Shown: in pieces, positions 34,190 through 45,104 of the stretch
Layout of the letters: every line of letters begins with the position of its first letter
Position numbering within the stretch: position 1 is the first letter of the stretch
Assembly (NCBI RefSeq): GCF_040183065.1
Contig: NC_091121.1
Location: 61,164,287 to 61,228,286, forward strand
Source of the DNA: Periplaneta americana
Taxonomy: Eukaryota; Arthropoda; Insecta; Blattodea; Blattidae
Direction: 5' to 3'
DNA length: 64,000 nucleotides
The notes under the pieces: model-generated
Database searches by the model: none
Told to the model about the DNA's origin: nothing
Seen by the model: only the letters and a program-made list of their open reading frames with translations
Program-made: the position numbers and the translations under genes

Positions 34190-34720
34190 TACATTACAGG
34201 ACTTACCGATAGAACGAGTAAACAAGATTAAATATCTTCGAACGTGACTCTGTAAGAATTGGTCATCCTCATCAGACATGGAAATAAAATGCCGAATAGA
34301 AAACGCTTGGAAGACATTTATGAATACAGATGTTGACCTCAATCTTAGATCAAGATTCATCAAATGCTGTGACTGGGCAGTGCTTCCGTATGGCATGGAG
34401 AGCTGGACATCGGAAGTGTTCACAATAAATAAGATAGAAGCTTCTGTGATGCGGATTTATTGCAAGAATCTGAAAATAGCATGGACAGCAAGAGTAACCA
34501 ACAAAGAGGTTCTGACATGAATGAATAGACACAGAGCGGTACAGACTGCGATAGAAGAAGAAAAGTCGCATGCTTAGGACGCATCATACGCAACAGAAAG
34601 TACAGACTGGGGGAAAAATTGAAAGCAAAAGAGGAACAGGATACAAAGATGCCATGGCTCCGTAATACGAAAGAGATCTGGACTGCGCACTGCGGACACT
34701 TCAATACGTGTAGTTTCACA
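34190..34720 (+). pseudogene. LINE family H reverse-transcriptase C-terminal fragment
   Basis: Plus-strand frames give KCRIENAWKTFMNTDVDLNL, LPYGMESWTSEVFTINKIEA and, after frameshifts, ACLGRIIRNRKYRLGEKL, the tail region of an insect LINE (Y-G-x-E-S-W-T followed by G-H/R-I-I-R-N). Truncated and broken. Confidence 0.75.
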
Positions 34721-34724
34721 CAAA

Positions 34725-35215
34725 AAAGTTCCGGCTAAAGTTTTTACGTTTCAGATTCAACGCATTGCTCATGCTCAGGGCTTCAAAGCAGTGGTACACA
34801 CGAGGTCGCTTTGGTAGTTATTTATTTACGTCGATTTTTGCCGTAAACCGAAAGGCATTTGAAAAGATGCGATGAAAATTGATCTATTTTTAATAGTAAA
34901 TGAATATTTATAAATCGTGCAGTAAAATATTGGGTGAGCAGATTGTGAGTTTCCCGTATACTACACGCGGGCTGCGTGGGGCAGCAGCCTGTACTCAGGG
35001 CCGTACGGCAACACGAGTCCGCGCTTTAGCAAACTACAACTTCAATACTGGAGGCACTGCCTATTATATTACAAAAAAACATTCATTTAAAAAGACATGT
35101 ACTCAGCCGTGTCACCCAAGGAGATGTTGAAACTGATTTCCTTCTGCCGTTCTTACTGAGCCGTAGGAAATTCCCGTTTGCTGAGCAAGACGCCGAAGAA
35201 ATTTCCTAGGATAAT
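34725..35215. other. Intronic DNA, no gene seen
   Basis: Contains a CpG-richer patch at 34960-35030; no frame or repeat family recognised. Confidence 0.4.
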
Positions 35216-35225
35216 TTTCTAGGCG

Positions 35226-35479
35226 TCCACACCTGTGGAGTAACGGTCAGCGCATCTGGCTGCGAAGCCAGATGGCCCGGGTTCGAATCCCGGTCAGGAC
35301 AAGTTACCTGGTTGAGGTTTTTTCCGGGGTTTTCCCTCAACCCAATACGAATAAATGCTGGGTAACTTTCGGTGCTGGACCCCGGACTCATTTCACCGGC
35401 ATTATCACCTTCATATTATTCAGACGCTAAATAACCTAGATGTTGATACAGCGTCGTAAAATAACACAATAAAAAAAAA
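35226..35479 (+). mobile_element. SINE-1 copy with target duplication
   Basis: Complete copy: TCCACACCTGTGGAGTAACG, A-box region, GGGTTCGAATCCC as B box, central GGTTTTCCCTCAACCCAATA, tail CAGCGTCGTAAAATAACAC and poly-A. Flanked by TTTCTAGGCG (35216-35225 and 35480-35489). Confidence 0.93.
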
Positions 35480-35489
35480 TTTCTAGGCG

Positions 35490-36495
35490 ATGCCCGACGT
35501 CATCAAGAACTTTTTCAATGAGCACTGTGCGTCGTCATCTTCGCTTCTTATCTTGAACACACCACGTTTCCCCAAATTTGTTAACTAGGTAATTCATTAA
35601 AGATAGCACGAATTGGAACGTTATTATTAGAGAAATTTTCTTGTAATAATCTCCTGACATTACAAGCCGATTCTGTACGCACATACGAATCTTAAATAAA
35701 CATTCGTTGTGGAGTAGAATATTTTGGCCTATTATTAACCATACCTTTCTCAGCACACTACTGCACACGTGCGGTTCCAAACGCCGCCGTTTAGCTCAGA
35801 CTGATGTCCCGTTCCGCGCAGCTGGGGTGACTGACAGCGCGCGGGCTGGCAGAAAACTTGTAATTTGTTCACCCAGAATGACGGTAAACGAAGTTAACCT
35901 GCATAATTAATTAAAAAACTCTTTTCTCAACATATCTGAACCCTGAACTCGGTAGTCTGCGAACAAGCACGCTAGCACAAAGATATCGGAATTTTTGCGA
36001 TGAATTGTCATTATTCGGGTTGCCGTAGCCTATGTATCGTCTTTATATACTAATGACTCTTAGGCATTAATTTTATCTTACTTTCAGGTTAATTTCGCGC
36101 TTTTTGCATTAGTTTTGAAATACCTTCCTGTAATAGGCTACTATTCAAATAATACTGGGTTGAAAACCGCTGTTAAATCGTTGTGATGTCGATCGTGCTC
36201 TACAAAGAGCTTCAAGAGTCGGGCTATTTTTTTGTTTCTGGAACTACAGTATATAACTAATATAGCAAGAAATCGGCACGAAATGGAAAATAGTTACACA
36301 CTTACATTAATTAATTTGCAGAATAATAAATACATATATTAATTCATAGACAATGAATGGAAAGGAAATAATGCGCTGCACAGTAGTAATAAGTGCGAAA
36401 TAGTATTTTAGGTAGTAGATAGATGGATTTATTGAGAAATATTACACATACAGATTAAAAGAATTTTCTCTTAAATTGCATGCACTGGTCTTCTG
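35490..36495. other. Intronic DNA, no gene seen
   Basis: A CpG-rich patch at 35775-35855 (GCGCGCGGGCTGGCAG) is the only compositional feature. Confidence 0.4.
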
Positions 36496-36499
36496 ACCG

Positions 36500-37340
36500 T
36501 ACGTGCTGTGTAACACAAGTCCTTCTTTGTAGGTTACCCCCCCCCCCCTCACTTATAGTTAGATCCAACCACTCTCCAAAAGAACACACAGATTAAAATA
36601 AAAAGGCACAAACAAAACACATTATATAATATATCCTAACCTAAACAGCCATAAAAGTGTATAATTGGGTATCCCTTCGTCAGTTCGCATCACAAACTTC
36701 AACAACTGAAGTTCTAATCTGTCTCGCCTTCAAGAGGAACAATCCAGTCTTTTGTTCGCATTCTCTATTCCCCATGAGGTCAAGACATGCAAGAGAACTC
36801 CTATTCTGACTTAACATCGAGGGCGGTAGATTTTTTTTCGGGTATGTTCCAATTCGACACACTGCAGTAAAATATGTGTCCAGCAGTCCTTTTCTCCGCA
36901 CACTGGACAAAGGCGCTCTCTTTCTTCGTTGACAATTTTATTACCCTTCCATGCCCCCAATCTTAGCCACGTTAAACCTGCTCTGTTGTCTTTGTTACAA
37001 GAATTTATGTAGTCACACCTCCCCCAGTTAAGCATGAGATCTGATTGTAAATGTAGTGAGGACTTTTCCGAACATTGGAGCTCAATCTTTTGCCTCTCGA
37101 TATCAATTAAACGCATTTTCACATTACGCCATATATTTATTACTTCTGTTATTCTCTCCTTTTTCCCACACTCATCCCATTCCTATATGATGCAGCCCTC
37201 TCTGCAATTTATAAATCCACCCTTCTTCCCATCCCTCTCTTTGTTGAACTTTGTAGCAAAAATCGACCGTAAAAGCGATTGTTCCCCAAATATAATTTTT
37301 GACCAGTATTTTATCACCATAACTTTCATATGAATCGCTT
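36500..37340 (-). pseudogene. LINE family I C-terminal region with a zinc-finger-like CCHC block
   Basis: The minus strand carries MLNWGRCDYINSCNKDNRAG, LTWLRLGAWKGNKIVNEERE and CPVCGEKDCWTHILLQC, the last being a C-x2-C-x4-C-x-H-x4-C knuckle-like motif found at the end of several insect non-LTR polyproteins. The following frame (36680-36910) adds NRECEQKTGLFLLKARQIRT. Frameshifted near 36830; the reverse transcriptase core is missing. Confidence 0.8.
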
Positions 37341-37479
37341 CGTTTTGAAGCCCAAACTTCTTTATACAGATACGTGTATCAGTAATACAATTTCAGGAAC
37401 TAAAGCACAGGATAACAGACGACGAAATTAATATTGTCAATAAAATAAGCCAAGTTAAAAATATTTTAATGAGACTGTA

Positions 37480-37930
37480 CAGCAGTGATTCTTAACGGCG
37501 AGCCCTCTGGGGGACCGAAGAGCAGTTAACGGGAGCTGAGAACAAAATTTTATTTATTTACTAATTCTGCAGGCTAATTACAGTATATATTCAACAACAG
37601 ATTTATGCTTTATAAGAAAAAGACCGCAGAAAATTTTGTAAGACTTGCTATCAGATTTTTTTATTTCATGCCATTTTTGTACAAAATCCGTAACACAGAC
37701 CCACTTCTATTATTTACCTACTTTGTAATAGGCCTAACATTATTGTTGAGTTGGCAATTTCATTCCTTATCTTTGATTTTATTTTATTATCAAATGAAAA
37801 AACCCCCTCCACAGAAGTAGTAGAGTGTAGTAATATCAAAATATGCTCAACAAGATTAACAAGGAGTGGAAATGCCACCGTAACGTCATTTTCTTTATCT
37901 GAGCAATTTTCTCCCAAAAAGCTTCATATA
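37480..37930 (-). pseudogene. hAT relic: terminus plus C-terminal dimerisation block
   Basis: The word CAGTGATTCTTAACGG at 37483 resembles the CAGTGGTTCTTAAC-type terminus of many hAT elements. The minus-strand frame 37714-37917 contains HILILLHSTTSVEGVFSFDN and KIKSKIRNEIANSTIMLGLL, which fits the hAT dimerisation pattern (S-V-E-R-x-F-S, here with G for R). The remainder of the element is not recognisable. Confidence 0.55.
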
Positions 37931-37989
37931 CATATGTTTATCTGTATTAGGAATAGCAGTATTGTGCAATAATCGCCTCTTCTTGACAA

Positions 37990-38890
37990 TGTCATTTATC
38001 TGTTTTTGTTTTATGCATACAAGAAAGAAATTCAGTTGTTAATGAAGCAATTGGCATATTTGTTTTGCCAGAAGAATGTGGAGTAATTACGTCAAGTTTT
38101 TCAAATGAACTTCATTGAAATTAAAATTTTTAGAACATTTGGTGTACACTTGCAATCAGAAAACGAGTGTTATGAGCGAGAAAATCTCAAAACACGATCC
38201 AAAATAATTTTCTTGAAATCAAGACTAGTTTCCCTATTTCCCTATCCTACATTTAATGTTTTCCTTAAATTTAGGGAAATTTTCCTAGGATTGGCAACAC
38301 TGAGTGATATAAAAGTAACTTCCAAATGCATTGGCGCCAATTTTTGTAAAACATTGGGTGGGCTCAAACGCTTGAGATATACGTTAAATACATATCATAC
38401 ATAATAATGATAATACGAGTAACAACACGAATTATTGAGTGGGCTCGATCCCCACGCATCTATATAAGTTGGCGCCACTGTCCAAATGAGTATAAGTGAA
38501 ACACAATTTAGTAATAAAACGAACCTCATTACAACATTCTGAAACGAAGGGCTTGTGCTCCATTTGAAGGTAGTAATAAAAGCACAGTCACAATGCCAAT
38601 CCATATTATGTTTTTATCTGGTAACACCAATTTCAGAGCTGAACTATCTGATTCGAATGAAAGTTAGGGACTTGAACTTTAACCCCAAGTGTTGTGAGAA
38701 GAAAATAACGTATACTAGCGGCTTACACGGGATGACTTCGGAGATAACCTTTATTTCACTTGTAAAAAGGGGCCACATAGTTCAAGCTTTAGAGTAGAAA
38801 TAACTTTGGAATGTGTTACTCTCGGCTTTTTATCTGTGTTTAAATACCAACTTCAGCTTGTCTGTAATCTTAGGCCTACATATCCGGATA
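37990..38890. other. Intronic DNA, no gene seen
   Basis: Small open frames only; no family resemblance. Confidence 0.4.
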
Positions 38891-38893
38891 AAA

Positions 38894-39118
38894 CCTTGGT
38901 TTTCTTTAATCGACGCATGCGAGTTGCGAGGTGAGAGGCCCGACTTGCACAAATCCGGACTACACGAAAGATAGTGAGTGGTTTTTAGAACTGCGAGGTG
39001 CGAGGTCTGCGTACCTCGCAGTAACAGAAACCACTCACTATCTCTTACATAGTCCGGATTTGTGCGAGGCGGGCCTCACACCTCGCAACTCGCATGCGTC
39101 GGTTCAGAAAAACCAAGG
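38894..39118. mobile_element. Hairpin MITE (family H2), complete copy
   Basis: A near-perfect inverted repeat: CGACGCATGCGAGTTGCGAG on the left is answered by CTCGCAACTCGCATGCGTCG on the right; the outermost words are CCTTGG/CCAAGG. The centre, around GCGAGGTCTGCGTACCTCGC, is also palindromic. A truncated copy lies in intron 4 at 60780-60931. Confidence 0.9.
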
Positions 39119-39269
39119 CTTTAAAGAAAGCCGTCTTTATACTTCGTCGTACTCTGTAGTCTAATGGTACCATTCTTGCCTGACTTTAGATCTGTCCAAG
39201 GTGAGGAATATTATTTGAATTAAAATACCACAAATATATCGAGCACGGTGATGTCATGGTTAGCACGGG

Positions 39270-40025
39270 ATGTTGTCTATCATCTGATATCTTCTTCTGC
39301 CCCAAACTTTTCTTCCATTCACCATTACTTCTAATGCTTCCTTCAGTAGGAGTTTCTTCTTAACCAGTGACCCAGCCAATACTGTTCTCTTTTCCTGACC
39401 AGTTTCAGCATTATTCTTTCTTCACCCACTCTTTCTAGCACAACTTTATTTCTTATTCTGTCTGTCTATTTCATATACTCCATTCTTCTCCATATCCACA
39501 TTTCAAATACCTCTAATCCTTTCTTTTCACTTCATTGTAACGTCTATGTTTCTGCCCCATAAAATGCCACAATCCACACAAAGCACTTCACTAATCTCTT
39601 CCTTAATTATTTTTTCAAAGGTCCACAGAAGATGCTCTTTCTTCTGTTAAAGACTTCCTTGGCCATTGCTATCCTTCTTTTGACTTCTTCGCAGCAGCTC
39701 ATGTTGCTGCTTAGAGTGTACCCCAACTGTTAGAAATTGTTCGCCTTATTCCATGCCTCACTTCGAATTCGTACATTTACCTTCCTTTTCGATAACCACG
39801 GTCTTCGTCTTTTTTGCATTTATCTTCATCCCATATTGCTCACAGCTATCAATTACTCCAGTAGCATAACCATTAGTATCATCTCCTCTTCTGGTAACAA
39901 CGCCATATCGTCAGCAAATCTTACATACTTCTTCTTCGTACTATCACCCCTGTCATGTTCTGAAAACAGTTCTTCTCTAAATCCTCCAAATAGATGTTGA
40001 ATAGGTGATTAAGGACATTCTTTAG
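39270..40025 (-). pseudogene. LINE family B fragment, minus strand
   Basis: The complement carries the same words as the copy at 5824-6575, e.g. the antisense of NWLGHW-type and RRYQMIDD-like segments at 39290-39420 and the F-x-x-x-KEAFNRR region at 39620-39690, continuing to the KTxVVxKK block at about 39790. Multiple frameshifts. Confidence 0.8.
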
Positions 40026-40639
40026 TCTTCAATTATTACTTTCATGTATAAATGGGAAATAATGAGTTTTATATTGACTATTTTCACTTTGTAACATGAT
40101 ATAGAGTATACACCGAATTAAAACAAAATAGGTTTGTCCTTTGAAACTTGTGAACGACGGGTTTGTACAGCTCAAGCTCAGCAATCCTTGACAGGTAGCA
40201 ACTCTACTGGAGAATGTCAAAGTGTAATTCTTTAGCGTTCATAATTAGTTTTCTGGCTTTGTCTTCTTCAACGTTACGTTTGATGTTTCAGCATTATCAC
40301 CTAACGACTATTCGAAACAATACATGTGCGCTTGTAAATCGAAGTGTGTAAACTAACGCCACGCTTACGGTTACATTTGTGCTACGAATACTTCTCCAAT
40401 AAATTCAATGTAGGCTATAATAAACGTTAAAATATTTTGAAATTTCTTCGCATAGCATCGTGGTTATTCTTCACATTTCCTCATTAGACGAAGCATAAAA
40501 ATTAAGTAACGTGGTACTACAAAATCTGATTTCGAATTGACATTTTTATGTCCATCACAAAGACTGGCATCGACAACTGGCCGGGACAGAATCTTCCCTA
40601 CACGGCAGCCAGGGAGGAGAGAAGGTAGATTTTTAATAC
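40026..40639. other. Intronic DNA, no gene seen
   Basis: No supported feature. Confidence 0.4.
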
Positions 40640-41045
40640 ACATTTATTTAACTAGCTAGTTAGTAAATACAAATTAAAATTATAAAACAAAAATGTTTCT
40701 AGCCACTACCGTAAGAGCCAGGCTCGTGTACGGTGTGGTCTTAGCTAATAATATAACATAAAATTTACAAGGACAGTTTACCAAATACAGTAAGTAACTT
40801 AATTCAAACCAATAAATAACACATAAGAAAAAAAGAATAAATAGAAAAAGAGAGAAAAAACATATTTAATATAAATTGACAATCAGACAGAAGGCAGTGA
40901 TATTCAATAAAAACATGAATATAATCGACAGAAATAAAAGGTAAAAAAATGCACACATATGGTCTTACTAATAAAAACTTATACAGACGTTTAACTGACC
41001 TATATTCATACAATAAATAGCTCATTTATAAGTCGTATATCAATT
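40640..41045 (-). mobile_element. LINE D-like 3' end, minus strand
   Basis: Ends on the left in a TAAATAAATG-type tail (40640-40660), with a double-stem hairpin at 40703-40738 matching the one at 12669-12697. Upstream (to 41045) is AT-rich presumptive 3' UTR without reverse-transcriptase motifs. Strongly 5'-truncated. Confidence 0.6.
40703..40738 (-). other. Double-stem hairpin, second LINE copy
   Basis: CCACTACCGTA pairs with TACGGTGTGG (ten pairs and one bulged base) around an inner GAGC-N3-GCTC stem. Compared with 12669-12697, an A-T pair has become T-A and a C-G pair has become A-T, so pairing is kept while sequence changes. Confidence 0.65.
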
Positions 41046-41315
41046 ATAAATGACTGATAACTTATTTACTTCACTTTCAACTGTTCATATGAAATCAAAA
41101 TCACTTCGAGATATTGCAGGAAAAGAATGCAGGTTCTAAGCCTGATTCGAGAGGTATACTAGTGAAGAGGGTTGTTTCCAATAAAATATAAAGACCAGAA
41201 CCTATAATTTTTGTCAACATTCGTAGAAAAAATCCATAAAAAGTTTCATTGTGAGTAAAGTGTGAGGGAGAGGTCATATATTTCGATTATTCTTGAACTC
41301 AGACAGAGTGGTCTT

Positions 41316-41572
41316 TTTAGTTGGTTATTTAACGACGCTGTATCAACTACAAAGTTGTTTAGCGTCGATGGGGTTGGTGACAACGAGATGGTATTTGGCG
41401 AAATGAGGCCGAAGATTCGCCATAGATTACCTGAAGTTCGCCTTACGGTTGGGGAAAACGTCGGAAAAAACCCAACCAGCTAATCAACCCAAGTGGGAAT
41501 CGAACACACGCCCTAGCGCAACTCTGGATCTGTAGGCAAGCGCCTCAGCCGACTGAGCTACGTCGGTGACCC
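41316..41572 (-). mobile_element. SINE-2 copy, minus strand, with complete head
   Basis: Tail TTGGTTATTTAACGACGCTG at left, body GAAATGAGGCCGAAGATTCG, central AAACGTCGGAAAAAACCCAA, inverted B box GGGAATCGAACAC, and inverted A-box region AGCCGACTGAGCTACG at right. Best copy of the tRNA head in this window. Confidence 0.9.
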
Positions 41573-41650
41573 AAACGAGTGTTATCTTGTAATTACGCTT
41601 TCTGAAAGACCTTAGGCTACCAGAGTGGATTTACTCTTTTCTATAGTTCT

Positions 41651-41909
41651 GTCCACACCTGTGGAGTAACGGTTAGCGCGTCTAGCCACGAAACCAGGTG
41701 GCCCGGGTTCGATTCCCGGTCGGGGCAAGTTACCTGGTTGAGGTTTTTTCCGGGGTTTTCCCTCAACCCAATATGAGTAAATGCTGGGTAACTTTCGGTG
41801 TTGGACTGCGGACTCGTTTCACCATCATTATCACCTTCATCTCATTCAGACGCTAAATAACCTAAGCTGTTGATAAAGCGTCGTAAAATAACCAAACAAA
41901 ATAAAAAAA
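41651..41909 (+). mobile_element. SINE-1 copy with 11-bp target duplication
   Basis: Full-length, with B box GGGTTCGATTCCC, the central domain and the CGTCGTAAAATAACC tail followed by A-rich sequence. Flanked by TCTATAGTTCT (41640-41650 and 41910-41920). Confidence 0.94.
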
Positions 41910-42947
41910 TCTATAGTTCTTTGGCACATTTATTTTGGCTGTAATATCCATCCAAACTATGTTAAATGATTCAACAGACTTGTAATTAGTGCATAAATAC
42001 AGTAGAAAACCATACAGTATGTAGTTTATATTATGTAAAATAATGTGAAATATATAAAATTGTCAATATATTTAAAAATTTGTAAATTAAATAACTTATA
42101 AAATATATTAACCGTAATATTGTTATTCTTAGAGATTTCTATTTTCTGAGCATTTACAACATAAGGAATAGAATATGTATTAGAGATGAACAAAACTAAC
42201 TGCCGCTCTCGCTCGCTGTGTTCGTTGCATGTGTCTTTCGAGTCTCGTCTCGTCATTCTCGTGCGCTTCGAGTCTCACTCGTCATTCTCGAAATAGCATT
42301 TGGTCGGCGTGGAAAGATTTCGTAACTTTAAATAACATACATCATTGAAATAATATAAATGCTTAAATGATACAAAAAGACAAAAAAAAAACAATATCTT
42401 AGTTATCAAAAATGTTCTGGTTCTATTATATGATATTACCTATGGTTATATAAATAAAAAAAAACTATTCTCAAATAAATTTGAATTTCTAAGAAACATG
42501 AAACATGACATTAATATCCTTTCACTTTGAATTGCACATTTGATCTTAAACATTTAAAAAGAAAATTCCTAGCCTTTTAATAATGGCCTAGTAATTAAAT
42601 AAAAACTGTGGAACGGATTATTATACACTGAAAGGTAGAGATAACACTGGTAAACAAGATTTTGCTTATCATTGTTTTTTTTATCATTACTTACAGATTT
42701 CGACACGCTGAACATGAATCCGTTAATGGTTTTGTCGTAGTGTCAATATTTTGGATTATATCGGGATATTTTATTTCTCAGAATACTGGTTTAGCAATAT
42801 GTACATGTATTTATGTTGATATCCACTAGGTGGCAACATGGCTCTGGCGTATAAATATCTGCTGGTGACGCTCAGTCACGATAGTAGGTTCGTTATCTTT
42901 GCAGTCGTATGTATCTTTGTGTTTAGTAGTTCTTTACACCATGTATA

Positions 42948-43548
42948 CAGGGCGGAAGTGCAAATTACAGGCAGACACGTTCTGCTATGTATGTGGATAT
43001 TACATTGGACCAAAGCAAGTTAAATACACCACTGTGCCTGGAACAAAGTTCTGTGAGGCATACAAGGCGTGGCCGTAGGTGACCTTGACAAGGCAGTTAA
43101 TGCAACATCTGGAGCCGGATGACAAACCCAAACGAGTGGAATTCGCCAATACGATGCTAGACCGTCTCGGCGCTGATCCTGACTTTAGAGGACCAATCGC
43201 TTGGCCCTCGAGATCTCCGGATTTAACATTGCTCGATTTCTTTCTCTGGAGCTACATCAATGATAAAGTGTACGCCACCCCAGTCAGAGACCTTCGTGAT
43301 CTTCGGGAGCGCATCATAGAGGCTATTGAGAGCATTCCAGGAGACATGCTCCAGCGTGCTTGGCAAGAAGTCGTTCATCGCCTCGATATCGTCACAGTGA
43401 CAGCTGGAGCTCACGTAGAGATACGGTAATGTGCATATCGAAACTTGTTGAGTTTTCCTTTCATATAAACGTTACTGTAGGTTTCTATCTTCAACCGTTT
43501 ACCAGTCACATACAATTGAAATTAGGTACATTTGAGCGGTCCACCCTG
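42948..43548 (+). mobile_element. Internally deleted Tc1/mariner element (601 bp)
   Basis: TA-flanked (42946-42947 and 43549-43550), starting CAGGGCGGAAGTG and ending with the complement of CAGGGTGGACCG. Contains a transposase fragment (43079-43429) in which the N-terminal part is fused to the C-terminal third. Confidence 0.85.
43079..43429 (+). pseudogene. Deleted Tc1/mariner transposase
   Basis: A 116-codon open frame joins LMQHLEPDDKPKRVEFANTM (linker after the DNA-binding domain) directly to GPIAWPSRSPDLTLLDFFLW (third catalytic block). The first and second catalytic aspartate regions have been removed without breaking the frame. C-terminus ends DIVTVTAGAHVEIR. No ATG is visible at the start of the frame, and the protein could not catalyse transposition. 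Confidence 0.85.
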
Positions 43549-43712
43549 TATATTTTCTAAGTCATTCTAGGTCATAGGAGTTAACTATTTTGCATTCCTG
43601 TATTGTATTTGTGTATTTACATGTCACTCATGATTTATTGAAGTAGTGTTAATGACTGTCCTAGGTTTGAAACTGTTTTTATACAATGTTACAAATAAAT
43701 ATCATTTACTGT

Positions 43713-44004
43713 GTTAATCGAATTTAAATTGCTTACATCATCCAAACTGTTGAAACTACAGAAAAACTGATGTGATATTCGTGATCGGCGGGTCAGAGTT
43801 ATTGGTATAACCCTAAAAAATCAACATAAGCAAAACATTTATTGGAATTTTTATATGTTACAAATTAACTAATTTACTGCTTTAATCAAATATAAATTGC
43901 TTATATCATCCAAACCGTTGACACTACGAAAAAACTGATGTGATATTCGTGATCAGCGGGTCAGAGTTATTAATAAACCACTAAAAAATCAACATAAGCA
44001 GAAA
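43713..44004. repeat. Two-unit direct repeat, period 168 bp
   Basis: The word TGTGATATTCGTGATC recurs at 43771 and 43939, inside about 125 bp of shared sequence (from AAATTGCTTA to AAAAAATCAACATAAGCA). Confidence 0.9.
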
Positions 44005-44286
44005 GTTGATTAAAACTTGTTTACCAGTGTAATGTTTCAAATAGGCTACTTGATTGTTTATACATATACTTAGCCTATAACAGTTTCCAAAGTAGATAAA
44101 ATTTCAGTCAGGTATAAACAACTGCTGACTTCGGGACTTCGGGAGATGATCAATATCGAGTCTCGGAACACTCACGACCAGTCTTTACGTCAAGGACGCG
44201 ACGTAATACAACATTGTCGTGCGGGGTTTCGGCTTTGCGGGCGCTGAGTCTCGTTTTCTCGATCGTTATTCATCTCTAGTATTTAC

Positions 44287-45100
44287 TCGTACATAGAAAT
44301 CTCAGCTCTACTCTAATATTGGCTTTAAAACAGTAACAGAAGACCTAAAAAGTGCTAACGAGTCTTGTGCAGTGAGCCAAACCTGCGATAGCGCTATGAG
44401 CAGAGCTGCTGCGTGTGATGCTTTCTGCTCAAGACCGAGAGCCGCTCAGTACAATGGGAAGCTGAGCAAATACACTGTAATTACTACTTTATTATTTAGT
44501 GATGAAGTTACTATGTATATAATAAGAGTGCTAATTAATTGCCATGATTTTTCCCAAAGTTACCTCCACCAGCACACTAATCAATATGTAGTTGAAAACT
44601 GCAGACGCTTTCGCTCAGTCGCCGCTACATATATACGTCAGCAGTCGTGCAGGTGCGGAGTCTGACACTGCAATATTGGACTGACCGTTTAATAATCCGG
44701 TATTAGTAATTTCATGACACTTCATTTTCTAACCGCGAATGCTTCACACTTCATCGCTGTATTAACAAATCTCCGACGTTTCGTCAGCGACTACAGCCAC
44801 AGATTTTCACGCGAGAGATCCTCATTTAAACAGAACCTACACATGCTCCCTTTACATTCCTTGGAAGTTTCAACCACTTAGAGTGTACACTTTAGGAGAA
44901 AATTCATGGACTTGAGATGTTATTGGATGCATGGTAAGAAATAAATTAAGGGAGAAAGACACACAAATTATTTTATTGTATTATGTGGGCATTGTGACAC
45001 AAATTAGTAGCTACTAAACATGAGAATACCAAACCACAATGTTTGAAAATAGGAAAAATAAATTCTAAGCAGTTTCATTAAGGAAAAATATTCAGTTAGA
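44287..45100. other. Intronic DNA, no gene seen
   Basis: A 97-codon plus-strand frame at 44372-44665 has no family resemblance or splice support. Confidence 0.4.
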
Positions 45101-45104
45101 TGTA

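Larger units (their letters stand above)
42181..44278. mobile_element. hAT-type non-autonomous element, long copy with nested insertion
   Basis: The left end TAGAGATGAACAAAACTAAC and the right end ATTCATCTCTA are inverted, and both ends match the shorter copy at 53334-54060, which lies in the opposite orientation. The outer 270 bp (left) and 190 bp (right) align between the copies. The middle contains a mariner deletion derivative (42948-43548) and an internal tandem duplication (43713-44004). The 8-bp flanks are only partly alike (ATATGTAT, GTATTTAC), suggesting an old insertion. Confidence 0.75.

Noticed and set aside
36538-36549. C-run as a possible regulatory quadruplex
   Set aside because: A single homopolymer run of C at the end of a LINE fragment, without the spaced runs expected for a quadruplex or i-motif element.
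44372-44665. 97-codon plus-strand gene
   Set aside because: No domain, no signal peptide, no matching exon phase with the host gene; likely a chance open frame in a CpG-richer patch.
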